From contig NZ_BCQR01000096.1 in the NCBI RefSeq assembly GCF_001552175.1, positions 1 through 45,125 on the forward strand: DNA of 45,125 nt, given 5' to 3'. Origin of the DNA: Actinomadura kijaniata NBRC 14229. GTDB lineage: Bacteria > Actinomycetota > Actinomycetes > Streptosporangiales > Streptosporangiaceae. The notes beneath the pieces are model-generated. The model was not told the DNA's origin. It was given only the letters and a program-made list of their open reading frames with translations, and made no database searches. The translations under genes were made by a program, and so were the position numbers. Shown piece by piece: positions 25,799-34,358 of this stretch (its first letter is position 1; every line of letters begins with the position of its first letter).

Positions 25799-27067
25799 TC
25801 AGCGCCGTTCCAGGGAGTCGGCGACCTCGTCGGGGACCGCGTCGCGAACGCCCTCGCGGTACTGGCGGTGCAGTCCGGTGAGGTAGCGCTCGACCGCCTC
25901 CACCACGCGCGCCGTCCGGTAGGAGGGGAAGACGTCGAACGCGTGCTGCCCGCCCTTCATCTCCGCGTAGAGGACGGGGGCCTTCGACACGTCCCGCAGT
26001 TTCTCCACGAACCGGCGGGCCTCGCCCACCGGGATGAGCGAGTCGTGGCTTCCGTGGATGACGAAGAACGGCGGCGCGTCCTCGTTCAGGTACGTCACCG
26101 GTGACGCCTTGGCGAACGCCTCGCGCTCGTCGCGGAACGACTTCTTCAGCACCATCTTCTGCATGAACGGCGTCGCGCCCATGGGGACCGGCCACGGCCC
26201 CGGCTCGACGAGGTCGTACACGCCGTAGAACGGCACCGCGCCCCGCACGCCGGTGTCCACGTCCTCGAACCCCGGCTGGAACTCCGGGACGCCGGCCGTC
26301 AGCGCGACCATCGCCGTCAGATGCCCGCCGGCCGAGCCGCCCGTCACGCACAGGAAGTCCGGGTCGGCGCCGTACTCCTCGGCGTGCTCGCGGTACCAGG
26401 CGATGAAGTGCTTGAGGTCGAGGAGGTGGTCGGGCCAGGTCGCGCGGGGGCTGAGACGGTAGTTGACGTTGAAGCCGACCCAGCCCTGGACGGCCATGTG
26501 GTTGAGCAGCGGCAGGCCCTGCTCGCGCTTGTCGCCGATGATCCACGCGCCGCCGTGGACCTGCATGAGGCCGGGGCGGAGCCCGCCGCCGGGGGCGTCG
26601 GCGGCGGAACGGTAGACGTCGAGCTTGAGACGCAGCCGTCCCTCCTCGCGGAAGACGATGTTGCGCTGGACCTTCACGCCCCGGCGCGGGATCAGGCACA
26701 GCGGCGGAAAGACCAGGTGGGAACGGGGATAGCGGGGCGCGTCCTCGGGGTCGAGGTCGAAGGGGACGCCGCTGTCGCGCAGGGTCACCACGGTGCGGCG
26801 CGCGGCGATGATCGTCGCGACCGTCCCGGCGGCGCCGCCGAGGCCGAGCAGCAGCCCGGCCCAGCCCGGCCAGGCGTCGAGCCCGCCCCCGGCGGCCAGC
26901 AGGCCCAGCCCGGCGATCTCCAGGACCAGCAGGTGCGGGGCCATCTCGATCGTCAGCCAGCCGGCGAAGAAGCTCGGCACCAGCAGCAGCGCGCTCCTGC
27001 GCGGGACGTGCGCGTTCACGGCGAGCAGCAGCGACAGGGCTCCGAAGGCCAGCAGGACGTAGGGCAT
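25799..27067 (-). CDS. Membrane-anchored alpha/beta hydrolase (HSL/BD-FAE-like esterase)
   Basis: A 422-aa protein. Residues 1-90 hold about three hydrophobic helices, followed by a cytoplasmic or surface esterase domain. The oxyanion motif HGGAWIIGDKR, nucleophile elbow GGSAGGHL, Asp in HGSHDSLIPV and His in GGQHAFDVF form a complete catalytic set of the hormone-sensitive-lipase type. The ATG at 27067 has GAGGGAG about 7 nt upstream. Paired CTTACAA direct repeats (27109-27115 and 27123-27129) lie in the shared promoter region with lhr and may bind a regulator. Substrate is a short-chain ester or lipid, not identifiable here. Confidence 0.88.
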   Translation of the reverse strand: MPYVLLAFGALSLLLAVNAHVPRRSALLLVPSFFAGWLTIEMAPHLLVLEIAGLGLLAAGGGLDAWPGWAGLLLGLGGAAGTVATIIAARRTVVTLRDSGVPFDLDPEDAPRYPRSHLVFPPLCLIPRRGVKVQRNIVFREEGRLRLKLDVYRSAADAPGGGLRPGLMQVHGGAWIIGDKREQGLPLLNHMAVQGWVGFNVNYRLSPRATWPDHLLDLKHFIAWYREHAEEYGADPDFLCVTGGSAGGHLTAMVALTAGVPEFQPGFEDVDTGVRGAVPFYGVYDLVEPGPWPVPMGATPFMQKMVLKKSFRDEREAFAKASPVTYLNEDAPPFFVIHGSHDSLIPVGEARRFVEKLRDVSKAPVLYAEMKGGQHAFDVFPSYRTARVVEAVERYLTGLHRQYREGVRDAVPDEVADSLERR

Positions 27068-27156
27068 CAGGGGGCTCCCTCGCGGTGACGACCTTCACAG
27101 AGCATTCCCTTACAAGTGCTTGCTTACAACGTGACGGGCGCCACCCCCGCCGCGTT

Positions 27157-27179
27157 CTGTCAGTGGCGCTTGGCAGGAT
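27157..27179 (+). promoter_or_regulatory. RecA_NDp-like promoter of lhr (leaderless)
   Basis: CTGTCAGTG (27157-27165), an 8-bp spacer and CAGGAT (27174-27179) match TTGTCRGTG-N8-TAN3T with one mismatch in each box. The -10 ends 7 nt before the ATG at 27187, so the transcript would begin at or next to the start codon. This supports both the start choice and damage induction. Confidence 0.62.
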
Positions 27180-27186
27180 GGTCGGC

Positions 27187-30100
27187 ATGAGCGGTGACGT
27201 GCTGGGACGGTTCTCGTCGGCGACCAGGGAGTGGTTCTCCGGCGCGTTCGCCGCGCCCACCGCCGCGCAGGCGGGGGCCTGGGAGTCGATCTCCGGCGGC
27301 GACAACACGCTGGTCGTCGCGCCGACCGGATCGGGCAAGACGCTGTCGGCGTTCCTGTGGTCGCTGGACCGGCTGGCCACCGGGCCCGTCCCCGAGGATC
27401 CCCTGCACCGGTGCCGCGTGCTGTACGTGTCGCCGCTGAAGGCCCTGGCCGTCGACGTCGAACGCAACCTCCGCGCCCCGCTCACCGGCATCCGGCAGGC
27501 CGCCCGCCGCCTCGACCTCCCCGAGCCGGACGTGCGGGTCGGGATCCGCTCCGGCGACACCCCCGCCGACGAGCGGCGGCGGCTGGCCACCAAGCCCCCG
27601 GACATCCTGATCACCACGCCCGAGTCGCTGTTCCTGCTGCTCACCTCGCAGGCGCGGGAGGCGTTGCGCGGCGTCGAGACGGTGATCGTGGACGAGGTGC
27701 ACGCCGTGGCGGGCACCAAGCGCGGCGCGCACCTGGCGCTGTCGCTGGAACGCCTGGACGCCCTGCTGGAGCGGCCCGCCCAGCGGATCGGCCTGTCGGC
27801 GACGGTGCGGCCGCCCGAGGAGGTCGCGGCGTTCCTGGGCGGCGCGCGGCCCGCCACCGTCGTGCAGCCGCCCTCCGACAAGGTCTTCGACCTGGAGATC
27901 GTCGTGCCGGTCGAGGACCTGGGCGAGATCGGCCGGTTCACCGACGACTCGGGGACCGCCGACCCGCGCCAGCGCAGCATCTGGCCGCACGTCGAGGACC
28001 GGCTGCTGGACCTGATCGAGGCGCACCGCTCCACGCTGGTGTTCGCCAACTCCCGCCGCCTGGCCGAACGCCTGTGCGGCCGCCTCAACGAACTGGCCTA
28101 CGAACGCGCCCTCGCCGACCAGGAGGAGCCGGAGGGGACCCGGGAGCCGCGGCGGATCGGACCGGACGACATCGAGCGCGCGCTGCGGGGATCGATGGCC
28201 ACCCCGGCGCAGATGATGGCCCAGGCGGGCGCCGCGCGGGGCGCGCCCGCCGAGATCGCCCGCGCCCACCACGGGTCGGTGTCCAAGGAGGAGCGCGCCG
28301 TCATCGAGGACGCCCTCAAGCAGGGGCGGCTCCCGGCGGTGGTGGCGACCTCCAGCCTGGAGCTCGGCATCGACATGGGCGCGGTCGACCTGGTCGTCCA
28401 GGTGGAGTCGCCGCCGTCGGTGGCCAGCGGCCTGCAACGCGTCGGCCGCGCCGGCCACCAGGTCGGCGCGGTGTCCAAGGGCGTGCTGTTCCCCAAGTAC
28501 CGGAGCGACCTGGTGCAGACCGCCGTGGTCGCGGAGCGCATGCGCGGCGGCGCGATCGAGGAGCTGCGTTACCCGCGCAACCCGCTGGACGTGCTCGCCC
28601 AGCAGATCGTGGCGATGGTCGCGATGGACGAGTGGACCGTGGACGAGCTGGAGACCGTGGTCCGCCGGGCCGCGCCGTACGCGACGCTGCCGCGTTCGGC
28701 GCTGGAGGCGACCCTGGACATGCTCGCGGGCCGCTACCCCAGCGACGAGTTCGGCGAGCTGCGGCCGCGCCTGGTGTGGGACCGGGTGACGGGCGTGCTG
28801 CGCGACCGGCCCGGCGCGCAGCGCCTGGCCGTCACCAGCGGCGGCACGATCCCGGACCGGGGCCTGTTCGGCGTGTTCCTCGTGGGCGAGAAGTCCTCAC
28901 GCGTGGGCGAGCTGGACGAGGAGATGGTGTACGAGTCGCGGGTGGGCGACGTGTTCGTGCTCGGCGCCAGCTCGTGGCGCATCGAGGACATCACGCCCGA
29001 CCGCGTCCTGGTCTCGCCCGCGTCCGGCCAGCCCGGCAAACTGCCGTTCTGGCACGGCGACGCCCTGGGCCGCCCCGCCGAGCTGGGCCGCGCCCTGGGG
29101 GCGTTCACCCGCGAGCTCGCCGAGCTGCCCGCCGACTCCGCCCGCACCCGCGTCGCCGAGGCGGGCCTGGACGAGTGGGCCGCCGCGAACCTGGTCTCCT
29201 ACCTGGCCGAACAGCGCGAGGCCACCGGCCACGTGCCCGACGACCGCACCCTGGTGGTGGAGCGGTTCCGCGACGAGCTCGGCGACTGGCGGATGGTCGT
29301 CCACTCGCCGCTGGGCGCGCGCGTCCACGCGCCGTGGGCGCTGGCCATCGCGGGTCGCCTGCGCGAGCGGTACGGCGTGGACGCCCAGGCCATGCACGCC
29401 GACGACGGCATCGTGATCCGGCTCCCCGACATGGACGAGCCGCCCGGCCTGGACCTGGCGGCCTTCGACGCCGAGGACATCGAACGGATCGTGGTGGACG
29501 AGCTGGGCGGCTCGGCGTTGTTCGCGGCGCGTTTCCGGGAGTGCGCGGCGCGTTCCCTGCTGCTGCCGCGCCGCCGCCCCGACAAGCGGATGCCGCTGTG
29601 GCAGCAGCGCCAGCGCGCCGCGCAGCTCCTCGGCGTGGCGAGCAAGTACCCGTCGTTCCCGATCGTGCTGGAGACGATGCGCGAGTGCCTGCAGGACGTC
29701 TTCGACGTTCCGGGCCTGGTGCAGCTCATGCGCGACCTGTCCGGCCGCAAGGTGCGGATGGTGGAGGTGGAGACACCGCAGCCGTCGCCGTACGCGCGTT
29801 CGCTGCTGTTCCACTACGTGGGCGCGTTCATGTACGAGGGCGACTCCCCGCTGGCCGAACGCCGCGCCCAGGCCCTCGCCCTGGACTCCACCCTCCTGGC
29901 CGAGCTCCTGGGCCAGGCGGACCTGCGCGAACTCCTCGACCCCGAGGTGGTCGCCGACACCGAACGCGAACTCCAACGCCTCACCCCCGACCGCCGCGCC
30001 CGCGACCTGGAGGGAGTCGCCGACCTCCTCCGCGCACTGGGCCCACTGACAACGGTGGAGGTAGCAGCCCGCACCACCCTGCACGCCTCCCTCACCTCCG

Positions 30101-32667
30101 CCACAGTCCCCGAACCACTCGCCCCACCAGCACAGCCCCCCGCCCCTGACAAGGCACCCCATCCCGCAGGTCCCAACAACGCCCCAAAGACCAGCGACGC
30201 AGAAAACACCCGACCCACCGAAGACGCACAGACCTTCCATAAGGCCACCCCCTCCCCAGATGACGCCCACGGAGTGGAAGCCACCCCTCACGCACAGGCT
30301 GCTGACGAACCGGAAGCCGCCCCGGGCGCAGAAACCACGCACAACGCGGGCACCGCCCACAGTGCGGAGACCAGCGACCACGCGCAGGCCGCCGACGCAA
30401 CAAGGTCCGCACCTGCTGCGGAAACCACTCATCACGCACAGGCTGCTGACGAAGCGGAAACCGCCCCCGGCGCAGAAACCACACACAACGCGGGCACCGC
30501 CCACAGTGCGGAGACCAGCGACCACGCGCAGGCCGCCGACGCAGCAAGGTCCGCACCTGCTGCGGAAACCGCTCATCACACACAGGCTGCTGACGAAGCG
30601 GAAACCGCCCCCGGCACAGAAACCACGCACAACGCGGGCACCGCCCGCGGTGCGGAGACCAGCGACCATGCGCAGGGGGCCGGCCAAGCGGGAGCCATCC
30701 GTGGCGCGGAAGCCGTGCACGACGCAGGGGCCGCCGATGGGTCGGGGGACCCTCGTGATGCGGAGGCTGTCCACGGTGGCGATGCCGCACATGGTGTGGA
30801 CGTCGTCGGTGGGGCTGGGGTGGGGAGTGGTGGTGCCGCTGGTGTGGTCTCGGGTGGGGCTGAGGTCCTGGACGTTTGTGGGCGGTGGCTCACGGAGCTT
30901 GAGGAGACCCGGCGCGTCATTCGGGTGCGGATCGCCGGGGAGGAGCGTTGGGCGGCGGTCGAGGACGCCGGGCGGCTGCGGGACGCGCTCGGAGCGCCGC
31001 TGCCGGTCGGGATCCCCGAGGCGTTCCTTGAGCCGGTGGACGATCCGCTCGGGGATCTCGTGTCCCGGTACGCGCGGACGCACGGGCCGTTCCGGGCGGC
31101 CGACGTCGCGTACCGCTTCGGGCTGGGCGTGGCGGTCGTCGTGGAGGCGCTGCGGCGGCTGGCCGGGGCCGGACGCGTCGTGGAGGGCGAGTTCCTGCCG
31201 GTCGAGGTGATCGCGGAACGGCGCGCGGACGACGCCCGGCCCGCGGGGGAGGCCCGGACCGGGGCGAACGCGGGCGGTGCGGCGCTGGGCACCGAGTGGT
31301 GCGACGCCGGGGTGCTGCGAACGCTGCGGCGGCGGTCGCTGGCGCGGTTGCGCGCCGAGGTGGAACCGTCGCCGCCGGAGGCGCTCGGCCGGTTCCTGCC
31401 CGCGTGGCACGGGATCGCGGGCGGGTCGCGGCTGCGCGGCATCGACGCGCTGGTGCAGGCGATCGAGCAGTTGCAGGGCGCGGCGATCCCCGCGTCGGCG
31501 CTGGAGTCGCTGGTCCTGCCGTCGCGGGTGGCGGGCTACTCCCCCGCCATGCTCGACGAGCTGACCTCCTCGGGCGAGGTCGTGTGGGCGGGCCAGGGCG
31601 GGCTGCCCGGCGGTGACGGCTGGGTGTCGCTGTACCTGGCCGACACCGCGCCGCTGCTGATGCCCGAACCCGCCGAGATCACCCTCACGCCGGTCCACCA
31701 GGCGGTGCTGGACATCCTGGACGGCGGTGGCGCCCTGTTCTTCCGGCAGTTGTCCGACAGGGTCAACCGCGAGACCACCGCGAACGACCAGGACCTGGTC
31801 ACGGCCGTCTGGGATCTGGTGTGGGCGGGCCGCCTCACCAACGACACCCTCGCGCCGCTGCGCGCGACGCTCGGCTCCGGGCGCCCCAGCCACCGTTCCC
31901 GGAGCACCCGCCGGGGCCGTCCCGTCCTGCCGTCGCGGACCGGGCCGCCCACGGTGGCGGGTCGCTGGTGGCCGCTGCCGGAACGCGAGAGCGCCCCGAC
32001 GCTGCGTTCCCACGCGCTCGCCGAAGCGCTGCTGGACCGCTACGGCATCGTGATCCGGGGCGCGGTCGCCGCCGAACGCACGCCGGGCGGGTTCGCGGGC
32101 GTGTACCCGGTGCTGCGCGCGTTCGAGGAGAGCGGCCGGTGCCGCCGCGGCTACTTCGTCGAGGGCCTGGGGGCGGCGCAGTTCGCGTTGCCGGGGGCGG
32201 TGGACCGCCTCCGCGCGCTGCGGCCGTCCGAGCCGTCCGCCCCCGACGAGCTGGCGGTGCTGTGGGAGACCCCGTCCCGCCGCGACACCGACCGCCGCGC
32301 CCTGATCCTGGCGGCCACCGACCCGGCCAACCCCTACGGCGCGGCCCTGCCCTGGCCCGACCGCGCCGACGAGGTGGCCAGCGGCCACAAGCCGGGCCGC
32401 AAGGCGGGCGCGTTGGTGGCGCTGGTGGACGGCCGCCTGGCCCTGTACGTGGAACGCGGCGGCAAGACACTGCTGACCTGGGACGACGACCCGGAGGTGC
32501 TGCAACCGGCCGTTGACGCCCTGGCCCTGGCCGTCCGCGAGGGTGCCCTGGGCAAACTGACCGTGGAACGCGCCGACGGCGAGTCCATCGTCAACTCCCC
32601 CTTGGCCGCCGCCCTGGAGGCCGCCGGTTTCCATCCCACGCCGAGGGGCCTGCGGCTTCGTTCCTGA
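27187..32667 (+). CDS. lhr: ATP-dependent DNA repair helicase Lhr, with repeat-rich insertion
   Basis: An 1826-aa superfamily 2 helicase; about 1500 aa is usual. The N-terminal motor has Walker A APTGSGKT (about 45-52), the DEVH box VDEVHAV (about 168) and motifs V/VI in ATSSLELGIDMGAVDLVVQVESP..QRVGRAGH. The winged-helix core continues to about residue 960. Residues about 963-1228 are an Ala/His/Thr/Glu-rich, probably disordered insertion. The C-terminal Lhr-CTD resumes at GGAEVLDVCGRWLTELEETRR and includes GRWWPLPERE. Lhr unwinds RNA:DNA hybrids during repair. The ATG at 27187 is chosen by the leaderless promoter; a longer frame to 27085 is not needed. Mycobacterial lhr sits next to nei2; here nei2 is 11 kb away. 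Confidence 0.93.
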   Translation: MSGDVLGRFSSATREWFSGAFAAPTAAQAGAWESISGGDNTLVVAPTGSGKTLSAFLWSLDRLATGPVPEDPLHRCRVLYVSPLKALAVDVERNLRAPLTGIRQAARRLDLPEPDVRVGIRSGDTPADERRRLATKPPDILITTPESLFLLLTSQAREALRGVETVIVDEVHAVAGTKRGAHLALSLERLDALLERPAQRIGLSATVRPPEEVAAFLGGARPATVVQPPSDKVFDLEIVVPVEDLGEIGRFTDDSGTADPRQRSIWPHVEDRLLDLIEAHRSTLVFANSRRLAERLCGRLNELAYERALADQEEPEGTREPRRIGPDDIERALRGSMATPAQMMAQAGAARGAPAEIARAHHGSVSKEERAVIEDALKQGRLPAVVATSSLELGIDMGAVDLVVQVESPPSVASGLQRVGRAGHQVGAVSKGVLFPKYRSDLVQTAVVAERMRGGAIEELRYPRNPLDVLAQQIVAMVAMDEWTVDELETVVRRAAPYATLPRSALEATLDMLAGRYPSDEFGELRPRLVWDRVTGVLRDRPGAQRLAVTSGGTIPDRGLFGVFLVGEKSSRVGELDEEMVYESRVGDVFVLGASSWRIEDITPDRVLVSPASGQPGKLPFWHGDALGRPAELGRALGAFTRELAELPADSARTRVAEAGLDEWAAANLVSYLAEQREATGHVPDDRTLVVERFRDELGDWRMVVHSPLGARVHAPWALAIAGRLRERYGVDAQAMHADDGIVIRLPDMDEPPGLDLAAFDAEDIERIVVDELGGSALFAARFRECAARSLLLPRRRPDKRMPLWQQRQRAAQLLGVASKYPSFPIVLETMRECLQDVFDVPGLVQLMRDLSGRKVRMVEVETPQPSPYARSLLFHYVGAFMYEGDSPLAERRAQALALDSTLLAELLGQADLRELLDPEVVADTERELQRLTPDRRARDLEGVADLLRALGPLTTVEVAARTTLHASLTSATVPEPLAPPAQPPAPDKAPHPAGPNNAPKTSDAENTRPTEDAQTFHKATPSPDDAHGVEATPHAQAADEPEAAPGAETTHNAGTAHSAETSDHAQAADATRSAPAAETTHHAQAADEAETAPGAETTHNAGTAHSAETSDHAQAADAARSAPAAETAHHTQAADEAETAPGTETTHNAGTARGAETSDHAQGAGQAGAIRGAEAVHDAGAADGSGDPRDAEAVHGGDAAHGVDVVGGAGVGSGGAAGVVSGGAEVLDVCGRWLTELEETRRVIRVRIAGEERWAAVEDAGRLRDALGAPLPVGIPEAFLEPVDDPLGDLVSRYARTHGPFRAADVAYRFGLGVAVVVEALRRLAGAGRVVEGEFLPVEVIAERRADDARPAGEARTGANAGGAALGTEWCDAGVLRTLRRRSLARLRAEVEPSPPEALGRFLPAWHGIAGGSRLRGIDALVQAIEQLQGAAIPASALESLVLPSRVAGYSPAMLDELTSSGEVVWAGQGGLPGGDGWVSLYLADTAPLLMPEPAEITLTPVHQAVLDILDGGGALFFRQLSDRVNRETTANDQDLVTAVWDLVWAGRLTNDTLAPLRATLGSGRPSHRSRSTRRGRPVLPSRTGPPTVAGRWWPLPERESAPTLRSHALAEALLDRYGIVIRGAVAAERTPGGFAGVYPVLRAFEESGRCRRGYFVEGLGAAQFALPGAVDRLRALRPSEPSAPDELAVLWETPSRRDTDRRALILAATDPANPYGAALPWPDRADEVASGHKPGRKAGALVALVDGRLALYVERGGKTLLTWDDDPEVLQPAVDALALAVREGALGKLTVERADGESIVNSPLAAALEAAGFHPTPRGLRLRS
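30289..30672 (+). repeat. 144-bp tandem repeat inside lhr
   Basis: Units begin at 30289, 30433 and 30577, each exactly 144 bp (48 codons) apart; the third is partial. The encoded unit starts HAQAADE-EAAPGAETTHN, continues AGTAHSAETSDHAQAADA and ends RSAPAAETTH. Near-identity at the DNA level shows recent in-frame duplication. Confidence 0.92.
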
Positions 32668-32685
32668 CCGCCCGCCGGGGCCGGG

Positions 32686-32715
32686 CACCTGCCGGTTCGC
32701 CGCACCGGGCAGGTG
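32686..32715. terminator. Hairpin between convergent lhr and kinase genes
   Basis: CACCTGCC (32686-32693) pairs with GGCAGGTG (32708-32715); inside it GGT pairs with ACC next to one bulged G, leaving a loop of about 7 nt. Position fits a bidirectional terminator. Confidence 0.65.
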
Positions 32716-32758
32716 ATCGGCTCCGCGTCGGCCGCTCCCGGCAGGCGGACGAGGCGGG

Positions 32759-34270
32759 TCAGCCCCGGATCGGTTCCTCCTGGTTCTCCGGCTCGTCCCT
32801 GAGGAAGCCGTCGAGCATCCCGGCGATCTTGAGCGCTCGCTCCGAGGTCATGCCCTTGGGGTCCGCTTCCCCCGAGGGGGCGACCTCGAACTGCATGTAG
32901 TGCGCGCTGACGATGAGGTTGTCCCGCCGGAACCAGACCACGGTCGAGTTGTGCCGCCCCCTCTTCCCGCGGCTCTCGTCGAAGACCGACTTCACCGCCT
33001 CTTCCGCGAGCCCCTCCACGCGGCTGGTCACCGTCGGGTTGTCGGCGCTGACGCCGGACGAACTGCGGCCGAGCGTGTGGTTGGCCATCTCCCTGACCGC
33101 CGCCGCCTCGCTGCCGTACAGTTCCGCGCTGATGATCAGTGTGAACTGAACCGGGCTGCCGGAGCTTTTCCAGCCACAGTTCGCCTCCCGGCTGTTGTTG
33201 CTCTTGTCCAGCAGATCATCGGCCGCCAGTTCCCTGCGCCCCCGCAGATCGTTGCGTTTCAGGTACCCGCAGAAGTCCGGCATCCGCTTGTACACGCCCG
33301 CCGCAGGGGTGGCGCTCCCGCGCGGGCCGGGTCGTTCCGGGCCCCGGTGCCCGGCGGCGGAGTAGGCGATGGCGCCCACCAGGACGAGCGACAGCGACAG
33401 GGCCGCCAGGAGCCGGGCCGCTCTGCTCGCGGCCCACCGGCGCACGGGCGGCAGGCTCCTGGTCGGTCCGGTGCTCTCGCCGTTCAGGGCTCGCCGGGCC
33501 CGGTCGTGGTCCCACCGGCGGGCCGGGTTCTTCTCCATCAGCCCCGCGATGACCGGTGCGAGCGGCCCGGCCCGGTTCATCTCCGGGTCCTCGCCCATCA
33601 TCAGGCGGGCGATGTGCACCTCCATGCCGTCATCGGCGCGGTACGCCCGCTTCCCCTCCACCGCGTAGTACAGGGTCGCGCCCAGCGACCACAGATCCGA
33701 CTCCGGTCCGACCGTCCCGGAGGAGAACCGCTCGGGGGCGATGTAGCCCAGCGAGCCGACCACCAGGCCCGTCCGTGTCAGGCTGTGCGTGGCGTCGGCC
33801 ACCGCGGCGATCCCGAAGTCCGCCAGGACCGCATGCCCCGTATCGGTGATCAGCACGTTGGCGGGCTTGACGTCCCGGTGCACGATTCCCTGGCCGTGGG
33901 CGGTCTCCAGCGCGTCCAGCAGCGCCAGGCCGAGCACGCGGACCCGGTCGGGAGGCAGCGGCGCGACCTCCTGCAACGACCTGCCCGGCACATACCGCAT
34001 CACCAGGAAGACCGGCTCGCCGGGCTCCTCGATGACGTCGTACACCGAGATGATGTGAGGGTGGTCCAGTGCCGCCGCCGCTCTGGCCTCGCGCAGGAAC
34101 CGCTGTTCCGTCTCGCCGCGTCCCGGGTGGTCGGGGTCCTGCGGCAACGCCAGCTCCTTGACCGCGACGTGGCGCTTCAGGCGTTCGTCCCACGCCTTCC
34201 AGACGATCCCCATGCCGCCGCGCCCCAGCTCCGCGACCAGCCGGTAACGGCCGGCGATCAAGCGAGTCAT
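32759..34270 (-). CDS. Transmembrane Ser/Thr protein kinase
   Basis: A 503-aa receptor-type kinase. The cytoplasmic kinase domain has GRGGMGIVWKA, Lys38 in VAVKEL, the catalytic loop HRDVKPANVL (Asp133), DFG (151-153) and an APE motif. A single membrane helix (about 285-306) leads to a 195-aa extracellular domain with two cysteines (CGYLKRND, NCGWKSS) and no PASTA repeats, so the ligand sensor is unlike PknB. ATG 34270 (MTRLIAGRYRLV) is preferred; ATG 34279 is also in frame, and neither has a Shine-Dalgarno sequence. It lies downstream of secA2, separated by a terminator-like hairpin. Confidence 0.92.
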   Translation of the reverse strand: MTRLIAGRYRLVAELGRGGMGIVWKAWDERLKRHVAVKELALPQDPDHPGRGETEQRFLREARAAAALDHPHIISVYDVIEEPGEPVFLVMRYVPGRSLQEVAPLPPDRVRVLGLALLDALETAHGQGIVHRDVKPANVLITDTGHAVLADFGIAAVADATHSLTRTGLVVGSLGYIAPERFSSGTVGPESDLWSLGATLYYAVEGKRAYRADDGMEVHIARLMMGEDPEMNRAGPLAPVIAGLMEKNPARRWDHDRARRALNGESTGPTRSLPPVRRWAASRAARLLAALSLSLVLVGAIAYSAAGHRGPERPGPRGSATPAAGVYKRMPDFCGYLKRNDLRGRRELAADDLLDKSNNSREANCGWKSSGSPVQFTLIISAELYGSEAAAVREMANHTLGRSSSGVSADNPTVTSRVEGLAEEAVKSVFDESRGKRGRHNSTVVWFRRDNLIVSAHYMQFEVAPSGEADPKGMTSERALKIAGMLDGFLRDEPENQEEPIRG

Positions 34271-34321
34271 GCCGAGCATCGTAGGTCAGGGAGACAACGG
34301 TGTCTGTAGGAAGTGCGGGCG

Positions 34322-34358
34322 GAGCGGGCCGCCGCGCGACGAATCCGGCGGCCCGCTC
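34322..34358 (-). terminator. Hairpin abutting the secA2 stop codon
   Basis: GAGCGGGCCGCC (34322-34333) and GGCGGCCCGCTC (34347-34358) form a perfect 12-bp stem with a 13-nt loop. It begins on the base after the secA2 TGA, between secA2 and the kinase gene. Confidence 0.8.

Noticed and set aside
27109..27129. CTTACAA direct repeats as a TetR operator
   Set aside because: The two heptamers are direct, not inverted, and the central CAAG-TG-CTTG palindrome extends only 4 bp per arm; too weak to call as a defined operator.
28897..32688. 1263-aa minus-strand frame opposite lhr
   Set aside because: Shadow of the lhr reading frame; no recognisable domain, and it covers conserved helicase motifs on the other strand.
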